Notes under the pieces: model-generated
What the model saw: only the letters and a program-made list of their open reading frames with translations
The model's database searches: none
What the model was told of the DNA's origin: nothing
Translations under genes and position numbers: made by a program
Shown: piece after piece, positions 46,690-57,500 of the stretch
Position numbering within the stretch: position 1 is the stretch's first letter
Layout of the letters: every line of letters begins with the position of its first letter
Assembly (NCBI RefSeq): GCF_958298935.1
Contig: NC_084935.1
Span: forward strand, 7,202,001-7,266,000
Source: Phragmites australis
Taxonomy: Eukaryota; Streptophyta; Magnoliopsida; Poales; Poaceae
Direction of reading: 5' to 3'
DNA: 64,000 nt

Positions 46690-47650
46690 GACCAGAGACA
46701 CGTGCGGGCAGAAATGCGACCAAGAGTCTCCATGGTTCGATGGTGCCAGGGCTTAAGACGGACCGAACCGAGCACCGACAGCCCGCCCCTGAGGCCTAGG
46801 CTCCGGACTACTCGAGTGGCTCGAGCGATAGGATTACCCAGGCGCCCAGGGACTCGGTAGTGCTCGGAGCCCTTAAAAGTGGACTGAACACCATGACCAC
46901 CATGAAAGACTTCGATCGGACATTACCGCACGTACGGTACACCTTTCTACGGACCGTTCTGTCGTTCTAGGAAAAAGTGGACACACGGTAGGGTTTTATG
47001 CGCGAGGAGGCCATCTCACCGGGCAGATTAGAATGCGAGGGCCCCCGAGGACAACTCGGGAACAAAATACTATTGAATGTAAATTCCTCTGAATTTAACC
47101 ACTCACCGGACAGCTGTCGGCCTTCCGGCCAACCGATCCAAGAGGGGCGTGCGCTCCGAGCTCGGGGTGGCCGGGGACTTGGTTCCCACAGCCGGGGCGC
47201 CCGAGCATCAAGGGGCACGCGAGGAGCCCGGGGTCAGGTGATCTCGACCACTCATGCTTAAGCGGTACGACCACCCGCGGACCCTTGGGGCCGAGCAGTG
47301 ACCTAGGCATCGAGGCCCTCGCGATCGAGCTGCCTTGCCTTGATTGTCGATCTGTGACTTAAGAGAGAGAGGAGAAAATCCTTGTTTGGTGCGCTCTGTT
47401 AGTGCGGTACTTGTTATAGACTGCTCTCGTTTTCGACCCGAGACCTCTCGAATACCCAGACCGGCGGACAAGAGCGGGCAGAGGCATAACCCGGAGGTCC
47501 TATGGTTCGGTGGCGCCCAGGTATGATAGACCAGACCGAGCACCGACAGCCCGCCCCTGGGGTCTGAGCTCCGGACTACTCGAGTGGCTCGAGCGATAGG
47601 ATTACCCAGAGCATCCAGGGCCTCAGTAGTGCCCGGAGATCAGCCACAAC
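46690..47650. repeat. Diverged direct repeat in the Gypsy spacer
   Basis: A segment at about 46690-46875 recurs at about 47468-47645. The shared core includes CCGAGCACCGACAGCCCGCC and CTCGAGTGGCTCGAGCGATA. Sequence further right (46980-47035 versus 47745-47805) also corresponds, so the unit is about 780 bp, duplicated once. It lies between the end of the antisense gene and the end of integrase and has no coding potential. Confidence 0.7.
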
Positions 47651-47965
47651 ACCGAACACCATAGCCTACCACATCGGACGTAAGTCAGCGGCAGCTGCCC
47701 ACGCGCATACCGATCGGGATTCTTTTATCAGCGGGGAAAAAGAGAGAGCGAACTTTTCTCGCACAATCGAGCATCTCGCCAGACAGATTAAACGTACGAA
47801 ATCCAGAAAAGCGAAATTGACATACGATTGCACATTAATATTTACACTGAATTGACAAATTTTACAAGTTTGGGTGACTTACCCAGCTAGTGGTAGCCCC
47901 CGGTCAACTTGGGCGGGGGGGGGGGAGCCCCCGGCCTGGTTGACCTGAGCCGCGAGCATAGCCAT

Positions 47966-49400
47966 CTACGGGTAGAACCTGCGCAGGTGCTCGATGTTCC
48001 ACGGGTTGGGAAGCGGCTGCCCGTCTTCTGTCGCCAACCTGAAAGAACCTTCTCGCGGGACCCCGATCACGGTGAAGGGACCTTCCCACATAGGGGACAG
48101 CTTATTCTTTCCTCCGCGCGACTGGACGTGTCGGAGAACTAGATCCCCCACCTCAAAGGACCGTGCCCGGACGTGGCGCTGATGATAGCACCGCAAACCT
48201 TGCTGGTACCGAGCCGCCCGGACGGCGGCACGCCGCCGACGCTCTTCCAAGTAGTCGACGTCGTCGCGCCTCTGCTGCTCTTGCTCACCCTCAAAGTATG
48301 CATGCACCCGAGGGGAGCCTAGAGTGAGCTCGGAGGGGAGGACCGCCTCAGCGCTGTACACGAGGAAGAATGGAGTCTCCCCGGTGGCGCGGCTTGACGT
48401 GGTCCGATTAGCCCATAGCACGGCGGGCAGCTCGTCCACCCATCCCTTCCCGTGCTTTGCGAGCACGTCATAGGTCCGGGTTTTGAGGCCCTTCAGTATC
48501 TCTGCGTTGGCGCACTCAACTTGCCCGTTACTCCGAGGATGAGCGATGGAGGCGAAGCAGAGCTTGATGCCGAGGTCTTCGTAGTAGTCCCCGAACAAGG
48601 CACTCGTGAACTGGGTGCCGTTGTCGGTGATGATTCGATTCGGGACACCAAAGCGACTGGTGTTGCCGCGGATAAACTAGAGCGTCGTGTTCTTGGTCAC
48701 CTTGATTACTGGGACCGCCTCCGGCCACTTGGTGAACTTGTCGATGGCGACGTAGAGGTACTCATAGCCCCCGATTGCTCGGGAGAATGGACCCAGAATG
48801 TCCAGCCCCCAGACCGCGAAAGGCCATGACAGGGGGTTGGTGTGAAGAGCCTGAGCTGGCTGGTGAATCTGCTTTGCGTGGAACTGGCATGCCCTGCAGC
48901 GCCGAACCAGCTCGGAAGCATCCTGGAGGGTTGTAGGCCAGTAGAAACCTTAACAGAAGGCCTTCCCGACCAGCGTGCGGAACGATGAATGGCCACCGCA
49001 CTCGCCCTCGTGGATCTCAGCGAGGAGCTCGCTGCCTTCTGCCCGGGAGATGCATTTCAGGAGGACACCTCCTGCGCTACGCCGGTAGAGATCCCCATCT
49101 ACTATGACATAGCGCTTGGACTGCCGAGCAACTCTTTCGGCAGACGCCTCATCCCCGGGAAGGAACTTTTCCTTCAAGTACCCTCGGATGTCGTCCATCC
49201 ATGAGGCATCTTGAGAACATTCAGCAAGTGCAGCGCACTCACCGAACGGCGGCACCCTGACGGGGCTTCCCACTGAGGGCACCGCCGGGGTCCCCTGAAT
49301 TGAGTTCGAGGTTTCCCCTTCGTCCTGTTCGGCAAGCAGGGACGCGCGCACGGGAGGAGGCCAGGCGGGAGAGCTCATCGGCCAGAGCGTTGTTGCCGCG
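47966..49400 (-). pseudogene. Gypsy integrase region (pol 3' end)
   Basis: The - strand reading includes the linker WMDDIRGYLKEKFLPGDEAS and a zinc-binding HHCC module (HEGECGGHSSF, then CRACQFHAK). The integrase catalytic core follows, with GLDILGPF (first Asp), IITDNGTQF (second Asp) and PRSNGQVECAN (Glu). The C-terminal part includes DLVLRHVQSRGGKNKLSPMW and ends NIEHLRRFYP. All three catalytic residues are retained. In-frame stops occur at 48950-48952 (before GFYWPT) and 48677-48679. The frame changes near 49380 relative to the RNase H region. Confidence 0.85.
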
Positions 49401-50363
49401 AGGGATGTACCGCAACTCCAGGCCATCGAAGCGTCTCTCCAGCTTCCTGACTGCTGCCACGTACGCCGCCATTTGAGGATCCGTGCACTGGTACTCTTTG
49501 GACATCTGGTTGATCACCAGCTGGGAGTCCCCTTTGACCAGTAGGCGACGAATCCCGAGGCCCACCGCGGCTCGGAGGCCAGCGACGAGACCTTCATATT
49601 CCGCCATGTTGTTGGATGCGCGGAACTGCAGCTGCACGATGTACCGGAGTTCTTCACCCGTTGGGGAGGTGAGAACCACTCCGGCCCCCGCGCCTTTCAG
49701 CGAGAGGGAACCGTCGAAGTGCATGATCCAGTACCCGGGCGCATTGTGCCCGGGATATGCAGAAGTCTCTTCTGGGACGACCTCGGGGACGGATGTCCAC
49801 TCTGCCACAAAGTTGGAGAGCGTCTGGCTTTTGATCGCCTGGCGACTGACAAAGTGTAGGTCGAATTCCGCCAGCTCCACCGCCCACTTGACAACACGCC
49901 TGGTGCCTTCTCGGTTCCGGAGGATGAATCCCAGTGGGTACGTGGTAACCACCGAGACCTTGTGCGCTTGAAAGTAGTGGCGCAACTTCCGGGAAGCGAT
50001 GAGGACAGCGTAGAGCAGCTTCTGAGCCTGGGGGTACCTTGTTTTGGCCTCCTGGAGGACTTCACTGACGAAGTACACCGGTCGCTGTACCCGGCGGGCC
50101 CGGACCGCGACCTCACCCGAGGGGCTGTCACAGCCCCCAGGCTCGGCGAGGTGGTCGGGGCTGACCGGGTGCTCGGGCTCGACTCCCTGGTCGGGAGGAA
50201 CCGAGTGCTCGGGCTTGACCCCCTGCCCGGGGGGAGCCAAGGGCTCGGGCTCGACCCCCTGCCCGGGGAGAGCCGCGAGGACTGGGGAGTGCCCGGGGAT
50301 GGCCGGGAGCTGGGACCCAGCACCTGGCCCCGCGCACTCGTCGCGCTCTACCACCAACACCAT
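49380..50363 (-). pseudogene. Gypsy RNase H region
   Basis: Two parts are visible: the RT-connection block ([30 protein letters not shown]) and the second, archaeal-type RNase H ([43 protein letters not shown]). The D-E-D residues are present, followed by [16 protein letters not shown]. Upstream of the connection block the sequence holds a Pro/Gly/Glu-rich repeat of 12 codons (copies at 50167-50202, 50203-50238 and 50239-50274). The frame differs from the RT segment, so a frameshift lies within or next to the repeat. Confidence 0.85.
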
Positions 50364-51594
50364 GCTTACGACCTAAGGAGTGGCCGATACGTAGAGCAGT
50401 AGGGGCTTCACCTTCGGAGGGAGCCACCAGCACGGGCGGTGAGGTGAGGTACTTCTTCAAATCGCGGAAGGCTTGCTCGGCCTCCGGCGTCCAGTCGAAA
50501 CGACCGATCTTCTTCAGGAGTTTGAAGAGGGGGAGCCCCCGCTCTCCAAGTTTATTGATGAAGCGCCCAAGGGCCGCCATACAGCCAGCGAGACGCTGAA
50601 CCTCCTTGAGTCGAGCCGGGGGTCGCATCTGGTCGATGGCCCGGATCTTCTCTGGATTAGCCTCGATTCCTCGGCTGGAAATCAAGAAACCGAGGAGCTT
50701 GCCCGTAGGGACCCCGAAGACACACTTCTCAGGGTTGAGCTTGAGGCGGGTAGTGCGGAGACTGTTGAAAGTCTCGGCAAGGTCGTCGAGCAGGGTGGCG
50801 CGATTTCGGGACTTAACCACGAGATCGTTGATGTAGGCCTCGACGTTGCGGTCAACCTGCGAATCAAGGGTAATGCGAATGGCGCGCTGGAAAGAAGACC
50901 CAGCATTGCGCAAACCAAAAGGCATAGACATATAACAGTAAATCCCCACCGGGGTGGTAAAAGCAGTTTTTTCTTCGTCCTCTACGGCCATGCGGATCTG
51001 GTGATACCCAGAGTTTGCATCTAAAAAATATAAAAGATCACATCCCGCAGTTGCATCCACAATTTGATCTATGCGGGGCAAGGGAAAAGGATCCTTAGGG
51101 CAAGCCTTATTTAGGTCGGTGTAATCCACACACATGCGGAGCTTGCCATTGGCCTTCGGGACGATAACTGGATTTGCCAGCCAGTCGGGGTGGAGGACCT
51201 CTCAGATAAATCCGGCGTCGAGGAGCTTGCTGACCTGCTCCCGGATAAACTCCTGGCGCTCGGGCGCCTGCCGCCGGACTTTCTGTTTCACCGGGCGTGC
51301 GTCCGGGCGCACAACCAAGTGGTGCTCAATCACCTCCCTAGGGATCCCGGGCATGTCGGACGGTTGCCATGCAAACACGTCGGTGTTAGCCCGGAGGAAG
51401 GTGACGAGCGCGCTTTCCTATTTGCTGCCCAGGTCACCGCCGATTCGGACGACCTGGGAAGCGCCTTCGCCCACCACGACCTCCTTCGTAGGAACAGAGG
51501 CGTCGGCAGCGAGTCGGGGTTTGGATGAAGAGGGTCCCGGGCCCCCTGTGCAGCCTTCGACCTCGGCCTGGGCTGAGACCAAAGCCATGTACGA
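50128..51594 (-). pseudogene. Gypsy reverse transcriptase region
   Basis: RT motifs on the - strand include GKLRMCVDYTDLNKACPKDP, LLYFLDANSGYHQI, MPFGLRNAGSSFQRA and KLNPEKCVFGV. The catalytic box reads YINDLVVKS; the first Asp of YxDD is Asn (codon 50827-50829, AAC for GAC). In-frame stops occur at 51595, 51418 and 51202. The polypeptide runs in the same frame as the protease segment. RT is inactive as it stands. Confidence 0.88.
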
Positions 51595-52374
51595 CTACTC
51601 GGTGCAGGAAACGGCGCCGCCGGAGTCGGCAGTCACGGAGATGGGGCCTGCCGGGCCCGGCATCTTAATCGTGAGATATGCATAATGTGCGGCCATCATG
51701 AATTTGGCGAGCGCCAGACGCCCGAGAATGGCGTTGTAGGGGAGGGGGAGCTCCGCGATGTCGAAGAGGATGCTCTCCGTGCGGAAGTTGTCCCGACTCC
51801 CGAAAGTAACGGGTAGCTCGACCTGCCCGAGGGGCAGGGAGTGCCCGGGTGTCACTCCGCAGAATGGAAGCGACGGCTTTAGGCGCATGGAGGACACCTG
51901 CAGCTTTTCGAAGGCCTCCTTGGAGAGGAGGTTGAGGCCTGCACCCCCATCGATCAGCACTCTGCCGACCTTGACATTACAGATGGTGGGGGACACCACC
52001 AGGGGTAGTCGCCCCACGGCTGCAGTACTGGCGGGATGATCGGCTATGCTGAACGTGATCGGAGCGTCCGACCACTTCAGGGGCCTGGCGGTCTCTTCGC
52101 TCGGGGTTGCCGAGCACACCTCACGCCGCATGGTCTTGATGCCACGCCGCGAGGAAGACGTGTAAGTGCCCCCGTCGATGAAGGCGATGGTGTGCTCGGG
52201 TTCCTGGAAGCCGAGCTCGGCGTTGCCGGGGGCGGCCTCAGCGTCGCCTACCCCGCGGGACTCGTCGCGCTCCCGTTGGCGCTGCTCGATGAGACCTTTG
52301 ACCGTATGACACTCCGTGAGATCGTGCCATCTGGTCTGGTGGATGGGGCACCATTTGCCTGGCTCAGGCCCCAC
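51595..52374 (-). pseudogene. Gypsy gag 3' end and aspartic protease region
   Basis: The segment opens with a nucleocapsid-like zinc motif (CPIHQTRWHDLTECHTVKGL, C-x2-H-type as in plant Gypsy gag). The retropepsin-like domain follows with VLIDGGAGLNLL, where the usual plant form is DGGS/DTGA, and a downstream ILGR. It is open for 259 codons. It is separated from the gag core by a frameshift in an Ala/Pro/Gly-rich linker (about 52375-52560). Confidence 0.8.
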
Positions 52375-53908
52375 GGGAGCAGGGGCCCTCGCTGGAGCAG
52401 GAGCCCGGGCGGGAGCCAGGGCTCTTGCGGGAGCTGGTGCCCTTGCAGGTGCCGGAGCCCTCGCGGGAGCCGGGGCCCGAGGAGGGGCCCTCGCGGGCGC
52501 GGGCCGTCTGTCGGCGGCCGCCCGGCGTTCTTGCCGACGGTTGGGCTCTTGGGCTGGCCTATGGGCGGGCCCTGGGCCGGTTCGACAGGAGCGGCTTCAC
52601 GCTTTCTTCTCTTCTTCTTTTCCCGCCTGTCGGAACGGGAAGAACTTGGCTGGTCGGCGGTGGGGCGCGGAGCATGCCACGCCCGGGCCTCCGCCGCCTT
52701 GGCGCATTTGTCGGCCAATGCGAAGAGCTCCGCAGTGGCTTCGATTTCATGCGTACCTAGCTTTTCGAGCATCCGCTCGTCGCGAACGCCCTGCCGGAAG
52801 GCGACGATGACAGCGTGGGGGGCTATCCGCGGGATGGTGTTGCGGACCTGGCTGAAGCGCTGAATAAAGCGCCGCAGCGTCTCCCCCTCCTGTTGCTTGA
52901 CGGCGTGGAGGTCGCACTCCAAACTGGGGTGTGTGAATGTGCCCTGAAAATTAGCCACAAACTGGTGGCAGAGGTCATCCCAGGAGCTAATAGGTCCTGG
53001 GGGTAAGTTTATGAGCCAAGAACGGGCAGAGCCCCTCAAGGCAACATGGAAATAATTTGCCATCACCTTTTCACTACCTCCGGCCGCTTGGACGGCCGTA
53101 GTGTATAATTGGAGGAACTCGACGGGGTCGATGGACCCGTCGTACTTCTCCGGCAGCTCAGGGCGGAACTTGGAGGGCCATTTGACCCGTTGGAGTTCGC
53201 TAGAGAAGGCACGGCAGCCGGTGCCATACCCCGTGGCGCGGGCGGCGCTCCTTGGCGAAGAACGCCGGCGAGCCGGGGAATTCTGGCGATCGCGGGCCGG
53301 AAAAGAGGAAGCTTGGTCCTCAGCCTTGGCCTCCTACCGGGTCTCCCGCTGGCGCTCGAGAGTGACGCGCGCATCTTCGTGGCCCCTCCGCTCGTTGAGA
53401 CGCAAGCGGAGGTCTTGGGCTTCGGACGCGGCCAGGGGGGTGACGCTTTGCCTGGAGGCCCCCCGGCCCGTGTGAACGTTGCCCGTTGATGGGCCGGTCC
53501 GGGTGGCACCACGCTGGGTGGTGGCGCGAGAATTGCCGGCCAGTACCTGGCGGCGAGCAGTACCGACCAGGGCAGCGACTTCTTGGATCCAGCGACCCTC
53601 CGGGGTTTTCGGAGTCGCCTGGACAGGCGGATGCCTGAGGAGAGCGTGCGCCGCGAGCAGCGCGCTTCCCGGGTCGGCCTCGCTGAAAGCGAGTCTACGC
53701 CGGAGTGGCACCCGACACTGTCCAGAGACGGACCTGGCGGCCGGAGTTTCGACCACCTGATGGGGGTCGGAAGGTGCGCCGACGGCGGCGACGGCAGCCC
53801 TGCTGGGCCCAGCGCCTTGGTCCCCTTGGGAGGGAAAGCCGCACGTGCAGATTGCGGCTGTTGCTGGGATGCAGCAGCGGCTAGGACCTCCTGTGCGAGG
53901 GGCTGCAT
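52248..53908 (-). pseudogene. Gypsy gag region
   Basis: The gag core (retrotrans_gag type) reads PELPEKYDGSIDPVEFLQLY, then NYFHVALRGSARSWLINLP, ETLRRFIQRFSQVRNTIP and VIVAFRQGVRD. It is followed by a basic region (DRREKKKRRKREA) and a Pro-rich linker. The N-terminal part (53063-53908) is in a different frame from the core, so it has at least one frameshift. Gag would form the virus-like particle of the retrotransposon. Confidence 0.8.
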
Positions 53909-53995
53909 TTCCTCACTGGAAGTGGAGCCGGAACGCTGGAGGCGGTGTCCCTACCTGTGGAAGAAAGCAAACAAACAGATTCAGAGATATTCGCC

Positions 53996-54029
53996 CCTAC
54001 CTGGCGCGCCAGCTGTCGGAGGATTAACT
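53996..54029 (-). other. Primer-binding site and 16-bp stub of the 5' LTR
   Basis: On the - strand the order is AGTTAATCCTCCGACA (LTR end), GC spacer, then TGGCGCGCCAGGTAGGGG, the likely tRNA primer-binding site. The first 16 bp on the + strand (TGTCGGAGGATTAACT, 54014-54029) match the left end of the LTR at 41043 with one difference. After position 54029 the similarity stops abruptly. Confidence 0.7.
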
Positions 54030-54560
54030 ATTTGCTAAATTGTTATAAATGATAATCTTCTAAATTTTTATGATATAATTTAATTATTTGCTCTTTCTTC
54101 AGCTTTGTTGTGATGTTACCTGTTGGAAAGACATGTATTCCAATCTTGAGCATAAAACATGTGCCAGGACTACTGAAATAATATTCTGGTTAATCATTAT
54201 AGTCGTGATTAGTTATATGATCGACTTAATAATTAATTATAAAACTATTTAGATGGTTTCTCACATTGTGTATGATAGGGAAGCTATCTCTTTTTGGTAG
54301 AAATCCTAGATATTTAAAAATCTAACAATTATACCTAGAGGAATCTAGTTAGGTCACGTCCGAGTTCTCTGAATATAAAAGGATGGGAGAGGGGCATGTC
54401 CAAGCCAATCCAATTCAGAGCAAAGCCAAAGCCCAGAGAAGCTAATTCACCCCAAAACAAGTATAGTCAGGTAGAATATCAGCACCTATCAAAAATCCTC
54501 GATAGATATGATTTTGAAAATTTGGTAAATTAGTCTACAACTCTATAATTCAGTAGTACA
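54030..54560. repeat. AT-rich segment, possible LTR of another element
   Basis: The segment has a TATAAAAGG box at 54374, a leader-like purine-rich stretch and TGTTGGAAAGACATG at about 54120, which resembles Copia LTR starts. No matching end or target duplication was found. It begins exactly where the Gypsy LTR is cut. Confidence 0.3.
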
Positions 54561-57500
54561 CATGTTTACTAGTAGATGAATACATAACTGATAGCTGACA
54601 ATCACGTGTAGAAAAGGATCGAGCGGCTGGCCGGGCGCTGCGAGCCACACGCACGGCGGGACGGGAACAAAAAGTATCGTTCCAGCTTCTGCTGTGTGCA
54701 TGCATGTGCGAGCCAAAACTAGCTAGGGCGCGACCGTTTCGGCACCCGTGATGTGTGCATGCACGGTCCTCGCCGTCGCGGTCTGTACGTCCGGGGCGGC
54801 CGTCTCGATCGATCCCTTGCACCGCGCGGGGCCGCGAGCGCGGGATGCGCGCTTCCGTATCATCGGTGGTGGTGGCAGGCTAGTTTCGTCGCATCGCGGC
54901 CGTCCAGTGCGTCTCTCCGGGGACGCGTGTGCTGCCACCTCCGCGCGGGCGCGGCCGTCGCTGTCGCGCGCCTCCCTAATCATATACTCCCGCCGGAGTA
55001 ATCGATTGACTTTTCCCCGGCGGGTCAACACCGATACGCATCGCCGTTCTGTGGGCGTACTCCGGCCACTAAGGTATTCCGTGCTAGTGAGTACAAGTGT
55101 TTTCGATATGCATGATGCATCCAGGTGGAATGAAATCACTACTCTTCCTTACTGATGGTGACGGAAATATTGACCACGCGCCCATCCGCGCGCGATCAGG
55201 ATCAGCGCAAGGTGTGCGATGTTCGTCCAATCATGCAAAGTACGCGACACGCTCGATCACTCGCTGAGGCGATCTTGATTCTTGATCACGTAACGGGACG
55301 AGAGGTCCATAGGCCGGCTGGCCATAGACATGCACGAGGGAGCAGCTTAAGACGCGCGCGTTTACACCCATGCACTGGACGGGACCATCACGCTGCTGTA
55401 AGCATGACACACGCAAAGAGGTACTCCTCCTCGTTACATACTGGAGTGCAACAGCGGTCTGACTCGAGCAGTACACTTGTGCAGTTGCGCTGCGCAGCCT
55501 GCGCTTGGCCAGCCGTCCTCGACGAGGCTCTCGGGCTCGGCCAGGACGGCAGGACCACGGCACGCGCTACCTAGCTACCGAGGTGGTGCTCCGCGACACG
55601 GCCCGAAAGCGAGCCAGGCACTTGCAGGGATAGCTCGCAGCTAGGCGTGCAGTTGCTGTGCCTGCGCGCGCAGAGGGGCGAGCCGCGCTGCGCGCGCAGA
55701 CCTGCGAAATCAGAGTAGCTGAAAGCGCAGAGGGCTCGGGCTCGATCCAGTGCGGATACAGAGCTGCAGACACTCAACGGCGTCGCTTTCGAAGGGAGTA
55801 AATTCGGCTGGGTGAAACCGCGGGTCGCCGAGTAGTGCCGTCCCGGGCGGTGGGTTTTTGACTAGCGGCTGGTCCGCGCGGCCTCCGTTTCCAAGCTCCG
55901 GCCGACCAAGAAAACGGCCGCTCCGTACGCCCATATCCATATTCCCCAGAGAAGAAACACACGGGCCGATGCATCGAGCCGGAGACCGGGGCACGAAAAG
56001 TTCTCTTTTGTCTGCCTCGATCGCGTATTTCCATCCACTTTTGTGACCGGCCTACTAGTCGCCAACGTAGGAGCACATCCCAAGAACGCGCTGCGTGCTA
56101 GCTAGCGCTACTAGGTGTCCACTTCGGTGCAACACCACGTTCTGCTGCTTGAACGAGGATCACGCAAATAAGTTCGACGTCAACGAAGAACCAGGGGCCG
56201 TCGTACACTGGCCGCTAAGAACGCACCGGACGTGTTTTCTTTCTTTTTCGAACGATGCCGGATGTGTTTCCTTACTAGTCGCAGTATTAGTGTGTGTGGA
56301 ATCGCCGACTGACGGGCGCGTCTGTACACAGGAAATCGATCTCAATAGGGTTTTGTAGTGAACAGAACACATCTCACTCTGTGGCACGTGCAGGACGTGC
56401 GCGCATGATCTGAAAGAACGTACGCTACAGAAATCGCCTTTTCAGTCGTCCACCATCTGAAAACTCTCTAGAGATGACAACGAGAGTACGTACGCTAGCT
56501 CGCCCAACTTTGTTGCGCTGTACGCGGCCGCCTTGTCGAACGTGGCCACTAGCTACAGCACGAACGGCATGTTCTGACTCTCGGCTGCGGCGTGCTGCGT
56601 GCATGGCTGCACTTCTTGCCAGATGGTCTCTTGATGTTCTTGGAAGTTGGAACATGTTTTTTAGACGAGGACTTTCCTGGCTAGTGGGAATCTTAGAAAA
56701 GGAGGTGAAAAAAGCACCGTGCTCTTGGGGTGTACGCTGTAGTGCACACAGGATTTCCTTTCCGTCATGCTCTGTGATTGTGATCTGCCTTTCCTTGCCA
56801 TTCCGAACAAGCGAAAGGGATTAGCACATAAGGACTACGAAAGGATTGATTGATGATAAGAAAAGACCGCACAAGGTAATCGATATGTGGTTAATTGCGT
56901 GCTTGTGTTGTGAAGAACAACATTAGTCAGCAAATCTTCGTTTAATTCAATTCGTACTCTTCAATCCTCGATCTGGTAGAGAACCAAGTGAGCATTCCAA
57001 AAACAGTTGAAACTAAACGCTTTTTGACACACGTGCGACCTCTGGATTATGAGGTTGCAAGGAGTTGCGTAGGCACTAAAAATCTCCAATTTCTCAACCA
57101 AAAAGCTAAGTCAACTTGTCGCTCAAATTCACAAGGCTCCACTCAGAATTTCACACTTGATGATAAATACAGGATAATTACCATATCCAGATACTTCATG
57201 AATTCCCGTAATTCTCCAAATATATCTCTATCATCAGAAAATGAAACTAACTGTAAGTACCTAAATCGTAAGCAGAAGTATTTATCTCTAAGAACGGGAA
57301 GTAGGACTCCAAAAAACGTACGATATCCCTATATATATATGGAGCCAGAGGCCATACGGAGGACAAGTTAAACAAGAGCTAATAGAAATCAAAGAAGTCG
57401 TTCAAACCTTTCGACAAACTAGAAGACATCTGAAGCTGAGATCTATATAGACTAGTCACATATCTTTTTTAACACGCTCAGATTAAACAAGACGAATATA

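Larger units (their letters stand above)
41043..54029 (-). mobile_element. Large Ty3/Gypsy retrotransposon with antisense gene; right LTR truncated
   Basis: In - strand orientation the order is remnant of 5' LTR (54014-54029), primer-binding site (about 53996-54011), gag, protease, RT, RNase H, integrase (ending 47966), a spacer with a duplication, an antisense gene on the + strand (43127-46294), a purine-rich tract (complement of 42612-42626) and the 3' LTR (41043-42611). The gag-pol order with integrase last is Ty3/Gypsy. An antisense ORF between integrase and 3' LTR is known from the Grande/RIRE2-type lineage. All reading frames carry stops or frameshifts, so this copy cannot encode its own proteins. 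It is inserted into LTR relic B. Confidence 0.88.

Noticed and set aside
54748..55777. Cluster of overlapping GC-rich ORFs on both strands right of the Gypsy element
   Set aside because: There is no domain, no intron/exon logic and no start context. The composition explains the open frames.
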